A stretch of DNA of 64,000 nucleotides from positions 610,134 through 674,133 of the forward strand of contig VWZS01003490.1 of assembly GCA_013397075.1 (NCBI GenBank), written 5' to 3'. The DNA is from Rhabdornis inornatus (Eukaryota; Chordata; Aves; Passeriformes; Rhabdornithidae). Both the position numbers and the translations under genes were made by a program. Below, in pieces: positions 40,901 to 52,979 of this stretch. How positions within the stretch are numbered: the stretch's first letter is position 1; every line of letters begins with the position of its first letter. The notes under the pieces are model-generated. The model searched no databases. It was not told where the DNA came from and worked only from the letters and a program-made list of their open reading frames with translations.

Positions 40901-42289
40901 ACTAAATAGTGTCACAGTGATGAGATGCCACATGCCCTTCAATATCAGGAGGAGCTGTGGAGCCAGAACCTGTTCTATCTTCCCACCTTTTGGGAAGGAA
41001 CTTCATTATTCTTTTTGCAGTTCTACTTGCATTCTCCAAAGCAAAACCCCATCAGCATAATCCAATTATGTTTTGAACAAACAAGACCGACTGAATAAAT
41101 GAATTAAAAACTTTAGAGGACTGAAGAAGATGCAGCCAAAAACTAGGCTATCTGCCTGAAAGAAACACATACTGAATATCATAAGAGGAGGTTCAGCAGT
41201 TCAGCAGAAGGTAGCTGCTTCTGAAGGTTTCAGATCAAAGGACAATCAACATTCTAAGAAAATCCAAAATGCTTTAAGAGGTTTATAAAAAGCTTCATCT
41301 AAATACTATGGAAAAAGAGCATGGACTACCTGGAAGATTAGAAACAAAACTAAACAAAACAAAAACCCACAGTGGGCTCCCTCAGAGCAGAATAATTTAA
41401 CCATTTCCTAGCCACAAAGTCCAGCACACCATCAGGCATCACACAATCAGCTACATCATCACAAATCATGAGATTTTCTCTTGAATTCTTGCTGATCTCA
41501 TGAAACATGACTTCATTGAATACCACTAGAAAAATGGTTTCCAATCTTTACCACCAGCCACAAGATGAGAACTGCTGACATAGAAGACCATTTCACCAAA
41601 CAAACTCATCTGCAGAAAGACTTGGAACAATAACTAATCACTTGCAGAACACCAAAACTACCTGTTAGTTTAGCACTTGAAAACCAAAATTACACACATA
41701 CAAAAATACACAGAAGCCAGCTTGTAAAGGCTTCCATTTTTGACTGAAAGGCAAACTAAAACTAGAGGAATCTTTTGGAAAAGAGTCAGAAAGTAAATTT
41801 GTGTTAGAAAATAGCAATTGTAAATCGCACTAAAACAAGCCACAGGGCTGGGCAGCATTCTTGCAAGACTACCTACAGGCATGCATGAACACTGGCCCAA
41901 ATCCCAAAGAATCCTTAAGGCAAAAAAAAAATTTAAAGCAGGAGCACCACAAGCATATTCTACTTTTCCCAGCGGAGACAATAGCAGTTTGCTTAGAATT
42001 TTCTTAAATCTCAGTAAATTGCTACAAGAGTAGAGACTATAAGGAGCAGTTTCCAAAGACCACATCTGCTTCTCATAACTATAACCTTACAGTGAAGAAA
42101 GGCGTAAAATCTGTACCACACCACTCATTAGCATCACATCCTAGAAAAGCTCAGGCTTAAACTGCTGGGAAATCTGATGACCCATGTCCAGACCCATAGC
42201 CTAGATGCTCACACCCTTAACAGAACTACCTCACAGAAATAATCTGGTTAGGTCAGAAGGTCAAATCAACCTTTGAAATACAGGGACCC

Positions 42290-42480
42290 CTGTGTGCAAT
42301 TTTCTACTGCAACTTTGAACGATCACACTCGCGGGCAGGAAGCCTGAGGAAACACAGCAGTATTCATGCTAAATATTAATCCTTTGTGTTATCTGAAATG
42401 AAACCCTGATCTTAATATTGCATGTGAAGCGTTTTCTCCTTGCTCTTTATTCGGCCATCATGGAACCTTAAGAGATACTC
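42290..42480. promoter_or_regulatory. candidate regulatory island in intron between exons A and B
   Basis: A short interval with unusual CpG content for this intron (GATCACACTCGCGGGCAGG near 42321) and a YY1-like word CGGCCATCATGG near 42452. No open frame or repeat match. The assignment is inference from composition only. Confidence 0.2.
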
Positions 42481-45400
42481 AGTATGAATAAGAGGGATTT
42501 TGGAGTAACGGGTACAAGAATCAAGCACAATGTCCTGATGTGCTGCAACAAGCTATTTATTTTCCATGCAGTGTTCTCTTCAGACTTCATACAGCTTGTT
42601 GGATGCATTAACCTCTAAAGTAAAACAGTCAAATTAAGTCTGGTCCATTCTTGGACCACAGGTATAACTGGATTTTGAGAGACACTGTAATAAGTATTTG
42701 GCCTAAAGAAAAAAAGGGTCTTTTCTCATAAATAAAATCAAATTTTAAAAAATTATATTTAATGTGCAGCTACTAGATAGAAAGCATAATAATAGAGTGA
42801 TTTAAATCCAGAGCTTAGATAACCCCCATGAGCTACTCTGAAGACATAAATTGCCAGTTGTAGCCTAGTCATCCTTGAGATGTTCAGTTTATGCCTGGCA
42901 ACAACTTTTTTCTTTAAGGAAGTTGGTGAAAATACAGTGCCTGTACGCCTCCCTAGTAGAAAATGACATAGTTCTCATTCATTTTCCATACAGCTGCACT
43001 GTTTAGTATTGGTCATCTTGTGCATTGTTCTGAGAAACTGTTAGTACCTCCCGGTATAATGGGCCATTATAATCACATGAACAATGAGTCCACTACTATT
43101 CGTTTACAATTCCAATACTGTCCACCTAAGTGTTTTTCAGGAGACTACTTTCCCATGATCCTTTCGCAAGTTTGACTAATTCTGCCAAACAATTTTGAAA
43201 TAAACAAAACCACTCAGGCTTTCTACACTACAGAAGAAGATAGAGACTGCATACAACTAGTGTGTCAAGAAAAAATATATCAGCTAATATGGGCAAAGCA
43301 ACAAGGGGTGTTACTGTACCCAAACAAGTGTCAACAACAGCTGCTGTGGGGCTGCTGCAGATACCATGAGTGCCCGAGGAGACAAGAAAGCAAAAGTGTT
43401 CAGTGAGAGTGCTATCTTTCACAGTCCAGTGATACAGTGACATGCATACACATCTCATGCTACAGATAATTTTGAAATTGGCAGAGCAGGTTATTTGGCA
43501 AGAATTTGCAGATATGACTTATTAAAGCTTTAGGGAGGAATTTCTCTTCGTCAGTGGGAATTTTCATTGCATAGCATTAATCAGAATTTAGGGTTTTTTT
43601 TTATTTTGACCCAAAATAACAGCTAGATTCACAGGGTTATCAGTAAACAAACAAAAAAAAACCACTAAAATTCCAAACTTTGTGAAGAAAAATATGCAAT
43701 ATTAACGTAAAGATATAAAGAAGTATATTACTGAAAATTATATTACTACTATTTGTTGTGTTTCAGGCATTAGTTTAGATTTGGCCCCTGTATTTATGCT
43801 TAGATTTGGCAGTATTGCTGGCTCCATTGAATTTTCCAGCATTTAGAAAAATGTGGTCAGTATTAGGTAAGCCACACCTTTTATTTCCAGTGGGACTGCT
43901 AAAGATAGGCACTGAAATAGCCAACCCTGCTGTTCTGGGGAGTTGTGACTTCTGTGTGTGAGTCCTGCGTGTTTCCACCCTGAGGGACAATATGTCCCAA
44001 GAGGATGCTCATTTCACGTGCTCCCATACCATAACTTCATTAAGCTGACTGAGAAAACAAGGCTATACTCTTAGTCCCAGACTATACTTAGCAGTTTCAT
44101 TAAAAAAAAAACAAACAAAACCAAAACACATGGGACTATTTACAGATTATGATATAATACCAATACAAGAAATCCAAAATTTAGAAAAATACTCCTTGAT
44201 TGACATTTATTTATTTTGTCACACAGTGGTCAATTAAAATTAACTGACAACAATGCAGAAAAGATGCATAAAAGTACAGTGTAGGAGAATCTTCATTTAA
44301 GATCTCAGAGCCTAATTCAATTTACCACTGTGCAACATAATCTCTTACTAGACTGAAGCTGAGAATTCAACGCTGCATTCATCCAAGGAAATAATTTATT
44401 CATTCACAAGATTTATCGCCACAAGAGATTATCAGAACATGGAGTACAACCCTCATTACATTATAGTCTATTATATTTTGCTAAGGAAGATAATTATATG
44501 TATTTGAATAAAAACTATGCACTAGAAAGGCACCCAATCTTGGTGCTTTGCACAGAAATATATGAATGTCATATATTTAGATGACAGAACAACTGTTCAC
44601 TGTATGAAAGGAGTTAAAATATGGTGTGGAAAAAAGAATCATTCCTGTTTAAATTCCTGAATCACTGCTGTTTCAATTATTCAGCACGGTGTGTACGTTT
44701 CCATCTCAAATCAAGAATTGGGCATGGTATGTCAAATGTGTAGCAATACTGACAAGACACTGTCAAAACAGAAGTAAGATGATGGAGCAGGTACTTAGAA
44801 TAGAAAGGAACACCTGTTGAATAATATTAAGCATATCCACAGAAAGTGCTGTCTCCAACAAAATCACATTAAAAAACTACAGGATCCTTCTACTTTCAAA
44901 TTCATGGAAATTCTAAAGGCACAGTGGAAAATTATTGGAAAGCAATACGTTTGCATCCCATTTCTCTAATAATAGTTTACATTTTTATTATCCCAATGCA
45001 CCTGAAAATTAACCCTGTAGTTTTTAGTTATCAAGAGGTTTTTCATCCAAGATTACTTTTTTCTTCCCTGTTCTCCATTTGTTAACAGAATGTGCTCTAA
45101 ATAATTCCAAATTAATGAATCAAGATGACTCTATATAGCACATTATCCAAATTTGTGATATTTACAGGTGCTCTGCAAGTGAACCACTTACGTCTTTTAA
45201 ATCCTCACAGTATGGTGATCTTGGAGGCTTCCTCTAAAAACTGCAGTAGAGCTGCCTTTGCAGAAACATAAAAAGCATGCTCTCATCTAGTCCTCAGTGA
45301 AAAACAAAAGGTTGCTTATGCTCCTTCATCTCACAACCCATCCTCTCTGCACTGCTGTTTCCCTCACCTTTCTGCAGCCCATCTCCTTGAAGTTACTGCA

Positions 45401-47013
45401 CCTTAACCACTGCCATCTTCACACACATCCCTCTTTCTGCCTGCTGCCTCATGGAGGGGCTCAGAGAACTACAGAGAATCTCTTAAGATTTTTTCTAAGC
45501 AAGGCATACATTACTGGGTCCAACAAACTGCACTACTGTATTGTATGTTTGAGTCTTTTTTCTGTTTGCTGACAGCATATTCCTCTGGGTCACTTGTCTG
45601 CTTCCCAAATCAATGGCATAAATAAAGCAACAGGCTTATGATGGTTTGGCTTGTTTTTTTATTTTCCTCCTTCACACAGATTATAATTTATAGGAGTGAA
45701 AGTCCATAAAGTGAATGCAGACATTTGTTTTATGATTTGGAATGGGAGCACGGGTTAAGAGGTTTCAGGACCTGGAAAGGAAAACAAAGCTAAAACGCCA
45801 TTCTAGAGGAGATTCTCTCTCCTTGTTTTTCCTGACAATATCTTGAGTATTATTTGCTCATCAGTCAAAACACTCAGTTGGCCATTCTCAAATTGCTTAG
45901 TTTCTGGCTAGTCAGCTTAACACCTGTGGCCAGTAGTGAATATCAGGACTCTGCTTTAAGCAGATACACATCTTTGTGAAGTAAGATAAAAAATGGAGCA
46001 TTACATATTCCCAACATCAGCAAGACAATTCAATAATTTTGGTCCTACTGTCATCTCTCATGCCTCAACTATAGTATTGGAATAAATAAAAACTCAAACT
46101 CTCCAAAACCTGAAATTTAGTAAAGCACTGCAATGAGATCATTATGAAAACTTCCAAGAGAGTTAAATTTGTTACAAGATGTGGATATAGTTTTCAATGA
46201 ATGCAAAAAGAAGAAGATGAAAAAAATTTAAAAATAATAACTTTCTCAGATGAACAGAGGTGAAACAAATCAAAGATGATCACATGATCATTGAGGCTAA
46301 GACAATCTGCTAAATAATTGGCTGGCATGTCTTAAATTTTGGATTCTTTTCTGCCCCTTCATTTTGTTCCACGATTGTAATTGCTCTGATTGTAAAAGCT
46401 CTGAATACGTATAAAATTCTACTGTTTTTCTTGAATTCTCACTTCAGGTGATTTAAGTCACCAACAATGTTCATCTTCACATACAGGTCTCTTCCACAGT
46501 GGTGCTGCCAGGAGAGTATTAATCACTTATGGGGACTCCAGCCAGAGCTGGTGGGGATGGTTTCCTATGTGGTCTGGTCCATTCTTCCCCCCATTCAGAG
46601 ATGTTTTGGTCCCAGCCTAAGCAAGATAACAAGCTGTATCCAAATGATGTAGAAAAGGAAAGGATATAGTGCAGAAATTCCTGGGTTGTTTTTCTAAGAG
46701 GCAGTTATATCCTTGAAGAACTGCTTTAAGTACAGCCCCCTTTCCAGCCATTTGAGTTAAGTGACTCTTAGCAGTGATGGGTTGTCCCCACACTTATGCA
46801 CCAGCTGCTTCAGGGGAACATGATGTACTTTGTCACTGGATTTCAAAATCTTTGAAGTGCAGAACCATACAGGTCAAGAATATCCTCTAGTTCTGTTCCA
46901 TGTTCTTACAGTTATACATGTATGGCTGTGCTCAAGTCCTTCCAAATTTCCCAATCTAGTGAGGTCTCAAGAAAGCATTTCAGCAAAAAGGTTGTATGAA
47001 TTAAAAACAGTTT

Positions 47014-47037
47014 AAAAAAAACAAAACAAAACAAAAC
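47014..47037. repeat. (AAAAC)n microsatellite
   Basis: An A run followed by about four AAAAC units. Short simple repeat in the intron between exons A and B. Confidence 0.9.
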
Positions 47038-48919
47038 ATTTTTGCGAAACTTTTCCACAAGAGTCTGCTCAGGAAGAAAATTATGACAAAATGTTTGAAA
47101 TACAACAGCAACAGAGTCTATAATACAACAGAAAATTATAGGCCTAACATGAGGTATAATCATCACAACTTGTAACAGGAAAAACAGATTTGCAACTCAA
47201 ACTTAGCTTCTACGGATACTTTATGTTTCTCTACATTGCCAATTTGTTGTTTAACAGCTCTCTTTGGTAAACCCCAATTTCACCAAAGAAGAAACATTTC
47301 AGACAATCAAGTGTTGTCCCCTACACTAACAGCAGCACTGTCCAGATTTTGTTAGCTACCCAGGGAAGTAATTTTATAAGCAACTTTGAATTACTGAATT
47401 TGTTTTTTTCTTCAACATTTCTATTTTTCAAATATTTTCAGTGCACCAGAATTTCAGACTGAGGGGAACATAAAGCAAACACAGGCCATGTAACACATAC
47501 ATTATTGCAGAATAAGCAATACAAAATCCAGTATTTCATCCTTCACAGGAGACTATTGTTCACTCGGCAGTAAAGTATATAAATTAAACTTTGATTTTCT
47601 TGTTTCACTTCTCTTTACCATGCCTGGTGTGCTGATATGTCAAGAGAATTTTACCTTTTTGAAGTTTTGCTGACAGCATTACAGAACAATTTTCTCTGTA
47701 GCATCCTTCTGAAAGTTGTTCTTCTGTAAAACTCTTTTTATAATATATCAATTTTGCTATCTCTGCAAAAAAAATATTACTCGCCTGAGGGTTTTTATTC
47801 TTCTTTCAGGCTTGCTGCCAGGGGGCTGATTGTTTCTGATTGCTAAAGTCAAAACTCACTGAAAATGGACTATTTAAGCTGAGGAGCATTTCACATGAGA
47901 ACGGCAGGTTTTCCAGTCACCTTACTTGTCTGTATTATTTAGTAACACAGTTACTATGTGATGGTGATTATAAAACCATTTAAGCTGGCTGCATTGACAC
48001 CCCGGGCAGAAAAATAATTCTATTGTTTCAGATTCTGGAATGGCAGTCATAGAATAAAGCATTTGATTGCTTAGTGAAGAGTGCCGCATAAATGATGCAA
48101 ATGGATATACAGGTGACATACATTGGTCTCTAAAAGCTATGTTATCAGCACCAGAATTTCTCACACGAGACATTTCACCAAATTTTCTTGTTTATACTAT
48201 GCAACCAGAAAAGAAAATTCTATATTAAAATTGATTACTGGAAATCCTTTGTGCAATTAAAGCATAAAATCTTATCCATTAGGCATAAAAACGTCCACTG
48301 CATCATTTGTATAATTTTTAACTCTTGGAAGAATTGATGCTAAATTTTATTATCTATTGTTTCACTGCCTCAGGCAAGGGGGTTTCATTCACTTCCCTGC
48401 ACCAGCCTGAAATTGCACAAGACTCTGAGGTATCTGAACTTAAGGCAGCTCTGATGATCTGAGTGAATTCAAGAGTGAGTGTAAAGATGATGAGTAAAGT
48501 ATGCCACTGACTTCCAACTATACTTTTAGTTTCTTTTACTATTTATCAGAGCTTTGGCATGACTGTGTCATTCCTCCCTTTTTTTTACTCAATAATTTTC
48601 TTAATCTTTCAAATACTCAGGAACTTTCAAAAAGAGTGCCTGGCTGCTATCTGATAGCAACTGAAGTATAATAAATTATTCCTTGTATTTAAAGGGTAAT
48701 GATGTTCCTGGGCTAGGCACAGTGTGGGCTGCATGATGTGAGGCTGGAAAAGGAAGGAGTAAAGGCAATTTGTTTGGTACCAACAATGAGATTGTGCTGC
48801 AGCCAATATCTGGGACTGCCTGAGCTATTGATTTTGAGATTTCTTGTGAAGACTTTCATCCAAGTGTGGATCAAAAATCTTAAAGAACTGAAGAAAACCA
48901 TACCTAGAAGAGACTGCAA

Positions 48920-49275
48920 AAAGACTATGGAGTCACCCCCTCTTCCCTAATCGGGAGCTGCTCCAGGTGTGTCATCACCAACACATGCATTTTTCTAGCC
49001 TTTTCTTAAAAACCTCTGAGGATGGAGGTGCCACACATGGCCCAGGCAATTTTCTCCAGAGTCTCACTATTCCCAGTATTAAGAAGCCTAGCCTCATTCA
49101 GCACTGCTGTGATTTTCCCATTATTGTTTTTCCAATGCATCCATAATATATAGAGAGAATAGATAGTTCCATTCTTCCTTGTGACGGGTTGTTGCATACT
49201 TATAGGCATTTCATTCACATCTTCACCCATGTCCCTCCTTCAACTAAACCTAAGCCTTTCAGTTCTTCCCTTAAG
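48920..49275 (-). mobile_element. degraded CR1 LINE fragment
   Basis: Read on the plus strand, this looks like the complement of a CR1 3' region. It has AAAACCTCTGAGGATGGAGG, TTCTCCAGAG, a stretch resembling the usual TTCCTAAT... part, then TCCTTCAACTAAACCTAAGC and TTTCAGTTCTTCCC. The order fits the antisense of a CR1 3' end, but many positions differ from the common avian consensus as I know it. The 3' tail and exact edges are unclear. It could belong to a related older CR1 subfamily. Confidence 0.6.
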
Positions 49276-50456
49276 CCAGGGAATTTATCATTTTCTTGTT
49301 TCACTGCTGGATGATCTCTTGAAAGGAATTATACTAAAAAAAATGTTTTCTACACTTGAAAAAAACAATGTTATTTGGTTCCTAATGGAAAGGGTGGAAG
49401 CCATTACACGTTCTGCGATAGAATGTTTAACTGGCACAACAAAAACTCTAAAGCAAAGTACCTTGAAAGAAGTTCCTAAACACTAACATAGCACCAATGA
49501 CCATCAGCCTCATTCAGCAAGATATCCTAGTCATTTCACAGTTGAAATAAAATTGATTAATCAGGCATTGAACTAGAGGGCAGGAAATAGAATCACAACA
49601 AAGAAAGGAAGACTAAACTGAAAGAAGATTTTTGAGTTGAGTAGAAACATTCTGGGGGATAGGAAACAAATACATGAGCTAGCAAGAGAATAGCAGATAA
49701 AACAAATCAAAGATAATACAGTTTTAGAAATGCATCCAGAAGCCTGTGGAAAGAATTATCAAAACATCAGTGATTGACAGAACTCTTGAAAAGTAAAATA
49801 ATTAATTAATATATAAAAATAAATATCAGAAAAAACCCAAGGTAGACAGCATAGAATTGCAGATGAGAAAAGAAACAGGAGGTACATGGAATAAACAAAG
49901 AGATTTTAGTGTCCCTTTCAGAAATTTTGCCACAGGAATAATGAAGGACAAACAATATTTCATGCTCATGTATTTTAAAAAAGTATAGTAGAATGAGTAG
50001 CTGCTGCTTTCCATGCATCCTTCTCTCTTGTTTTATACTTCTACTGTAAGTCGGACTCAGTCTAGTTTCCTGTTAGTCTGTGTGCCCAGAACCTTAAAAG
50101 CAGTAACATCACCTATTTCAAAAATGCATGACTTGTTCGAGAGCAAACCTGAACCCACAGAAACAGAGCAGATATTTGACATATCTCTTCAAGCATTTGG
50201 GGGAATTCTATTTAAGCAAACAGAGGCTAGGGACTAGCACAGCTTAATGGTGCACATGTATGTGATGCTCAGTACGATCACCAGAACAATTTGCATGTTT
50301 CCCGTCACCAAAAACTCTTGAGCTTGATGATGGATGTTCGACTGGAAATAGCATGACCCTCATTTTGAGATTTGGGCTTGTGTAAAAGAATCCACTTATG
50401 CATGTTTTACTTTAAACAGATAAAAATTAAAGTATGCAAACATAAATAGTGATTAC

Positions 50457-51288
50457 CTCAGAGCAGCAGTTTTCCCATTTCTGTGAGTACACGTGACCTG
50501 CCTTGTTTGGTACCCAATTTGTATGTCCCAGTATTTGTTCTCCTGTCTATTCTGTCTGTTACGATTCCTCTTCTTCTTAATTAACTCGCGAGCCTCAGGA
50601 TCTCGAACTGCCTTTTCTCTGTCCTTTTCCTTGTCTTTGTTCTTCCCTCGTTTCCTCGCTTGCCTTACTTGCCTTGAATGGGGCACCGAGCATGCACTCC
50701 ATGGTCCCACGTTTAGGCTGTACAGGCTTTCTTCAGCAGAGCAGGGGCTGGAGCGGCAGATCTGGAACTCGGTGAGGTTGGGGCAAGCCGAGCCCCCGAA
50801 CTGCGGCGGGGCCACCACGTGGCGAGCGCGGTGCTGCAGCCCATTGCCGCAGGTCTTGGAGCACTCGGACCAGGCCGAGAACTCGGCCACGATGCAGTCC
50901 TGCCGGCACGGGATGAGGCACGCCTGCTCCTGCCGCGGCTTCGGCTCAAAGTACTCGCAGATGACATCGTCAGCTGGAACCCCGTTGGACTTCTGTATAC
51001 AGGTGATGTCCCGCGTCTGGATCCCCTCCTCCCCTCTGAGGCACTCCAGGGGCTTCTCGTGGCTGCGGGAGAGGACAGGCCGGCACTGGTTCCAGCTGCC
51101 GATCTGCCAGTCGTACAGCTCCTTGTGCCAGTCACAGACACGGAAGCAGCTCTGCTGGTTGTCCGGCCGCTCCGGCTGCCTGCAGTTCGTGGGCAGCGTG
51201 GTCCAGCCCTCCACGTGGGCACACCACACCGCTCGCGTCTGGATGCCTCCTGGACCGCATTCATCTCCCATGCATCTCCCCCAGGGGC
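50457..51288 (-). CDS. THSD7A: THSD7A exon A (probably exon 2): TSP1 repeats 1-4 and basic insertion
   Basis: This 832-bp exon encodes residues 1-277 plus split codons at both ends (entry phase 1, exit phase 2). The acceptor is a good pyrimidine tract ending TTTTCCAG; the donor is CTGAG|GTAATC. Repeat 1 begins at GPWGRCMGDECGPGG. Repeat 2 starts near DWQIGSWNQC (residue 60), repeat 3 near EFSAWSECSKTCG (136-148), and repeat 4 near GPWSAC (195-200). Repeat 3 carries the only full CxxTCG O-fucosylation consensus in the window. It also has a WxxC C-mannosylation-type tryptophan and an N-glycosylation site NLT at 171-173. Repeat 4 is split by a strongly basic stretch (about 206-251) rich in K, R and E. 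The exon is much more GC-rich than its introns, especially about 50740-51260. It starts inside the mature protein, so the preceding exon should carry the signal peptide. Confidence 0.96.
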
Positions 51289-51970
51289 CTGGAAAACAAG
51301 AGAAGATGCTAGCATTGCACACTTTAGTTATTTCTCTGCCATATAGTAAAAGCAAGCTCGTGGTATTTCCTGTATGTCTAAGAATTTCACCCTTGGAGAA
51401 ACTTAAACTTTGAAAATATAAGCATGGGATTACTCTTCATCTACTGTTTTTATGATTACAGATACATTTCACTTTTTATCCCAGACAAACTTAATATTTA
51501 ATATTGAATAATGCCTAAGCATACACATGAATTAATCACATTAGAGAACTATGAACTAAGAAATCACATTCATAGCTTAGTTTTTTGCTGCCAGAGTAGG
51601 AGCCAAAGCTCTTCCCTTGAAGACATGGATTAGATCTCTCTCGTTCACTTGAATAACCTTTCCTGGACTGTTAAATTTTTTTCTTCACATTTCTACTGCA
51701 CTACGCTTCATACCTTGATGCCAATTAATATTGTGTTCTCTTCCTTCCATATTGCATACAGAAACGAGAACAACTACACAATACATTTGGAAAAACAGTG
51801 ATTTCACGTAGGTTACTTCTAGTCTTTCCTTATTATAACTAAAATAAAAAAATTAAATCCAGTTAAGAAATGTTCATTCCACACAATCTGCGATATTATT
51901 ATAGAATAGAATAAGCTCTTGAAGACAGAGACCTACCAGCTTGTAACTTTCCAAATAACAGAACCTATTG

Positions 51971-52215
51971 ACCCACAGAATCACAGAATACTGGGTTGGA
52001 AGGGACCTCAAGGATCATCTGGTCCAAACTTTCTTGGCAAAAGAACAGTCTAGACAAGATGGCTCAGCACCCTGTCCAACTGTATCTTAACAGTGTCCAC
52101 TGTTGAGGAATCTATCCCAACTTCTGATTATTCTCATTGTAAAAGTTTCCTCTTGTGTCCAATCAGAATGTCCCTAGGAGTAATTTACACCCAGGAGTAA
52201 CTTGTTCCAACCATT
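51971..52215 (-). mobile_element. CR1 LINE 3' end fragment
   Basis: The plus strand reads ACAGAATCACAGAATACTGG followed by GGTTGGAAGGGACCTCAAGG and ATCATCTGGTCCAA. This is the reverse complement of the classic avian CR1 3' terminus. Diverged CR1 sequence follows (TCCACTGTTGAGGAATCTAT, TTTCCTCTTGTGTCC) up to about 52215. The element lies in the same sense as THSD7A, about 0.7 kb upstream of exon A. It is 5'-truncated and non-coding. Confidence 0.92.
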
Positions 52216-52747
52216 TTCTTAAATGGTAAATGTTTGACATGCAACACATTGTTATAATAAATGTCAACAAAAAGAAACAAAAGGTTATATCCTTGAAAGA
52301 TGATGTAGTTGATTTTTCCATTATTAAAAACTGTAATATTCACCCAGTTCAACCCATGAAATCCATAAGTCAGAGGTTAAAAAAATCCTATATTTTTCAG
52401 GTTTTTTAATTTCTCCTGTCATACACACTGTGAATTGACTTACAACAAGAGAGCAAAAGAATAAGCAATTCAGAAAAAAACCCTGCAACTATTTATCAAA
52501 GAAAACCTGTCTATCTGCAGACACCTGATCACACAGAAGACATTTTCTCTGACTGAGGAGTGCTCTGTCCTATGGAGAAACCAGGGCCAAGCCACACAAT
52601 CCTTATTCACCTGAATGACCCCAGTACAAGACTATTTCTGTGAGTAAAGCTGTTGAAGAAGCCAGGCTGAGCCTTTTCTATTTTCAAAGCAGGTTAACAG
52701 CATAATTTTGGTACTGCACAGGAATAAGTGAATCATATCTACGATCC

Positions 52748-52779
52748 TATCTATGGCAGATATTTGTATCTATGGCAGA
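52748..52779. repeat. 13-bp direct repeat, 19-bp period
   Basis: TATCTATGGCAGA occurs at 52748-52760 and again, unchanged, at 52767-52779. Confidence 0.9.
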
Positions 52780-52979
52780 CACAAATTACAACATCTTCTT
52801 ATTGAATGACTGGAAGGAATATGTGGCCACATTTTATTACTGATTCCCGTGAGCTTAAAACTCTCATTGACTTCCACACAAAATTCATCTGTTCATCCAA
52901 CATTAACTTCAGTACCGGTTTGGGAATGGGCTGATGATAGGCTATACCTTTAGTCTCTGCACCTCATTGTCTCTTTTTT

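Larger units (their letters stand above)
34903..50456 (-). other. THSD7A: intron between exons A and B (15.6 kb)
   Basis: AT-rich intron of phase 2. It holds an (AAAAC)n tract at 47014-47037, a degraded CR1 piece at about 48920-49275, and a possible regulatory island at 42290-42480 with locally raised CpG. The largest open frame, 131 codons at 41670-42065 (minus), and 113 codons at 40719-41060 (plus) show no domain I recognise. I take them as chance. No missed THSD7A exon is needed, because exons A and B join in frame. Confidence 0.9.

Noticed and set aside
40645..41060. Overlapping 86- and 113-codon plus-strand frames
   Set aside because: No domain or homology recognised. The composition hints at old duplicated or repeat DNA, but I could not name a family.
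41670..42065. 131-codon minus-strand open frame in an intron
   Set aside because: Translation is hydrophobic and irregular with no recognised domain, no splice context and no neighbouring gene signals; consistent with chance.
46467..46652. More GC-balanced segment with a 61-codon frame, considered as a processed pseudogene
   Set aside because: No parent protein recognised and no poly-A tail or target duplication seen.
50713..51315. 200-codon minus-strand frame and 175/306-codon plus-strand frames over exon A
   Set aside because: They are alternate-frame shadows of the GC-rich THSD7A exon; translations are rich in R, S, P and A without domains, while the real frame gives canonical TSP1 repeats.
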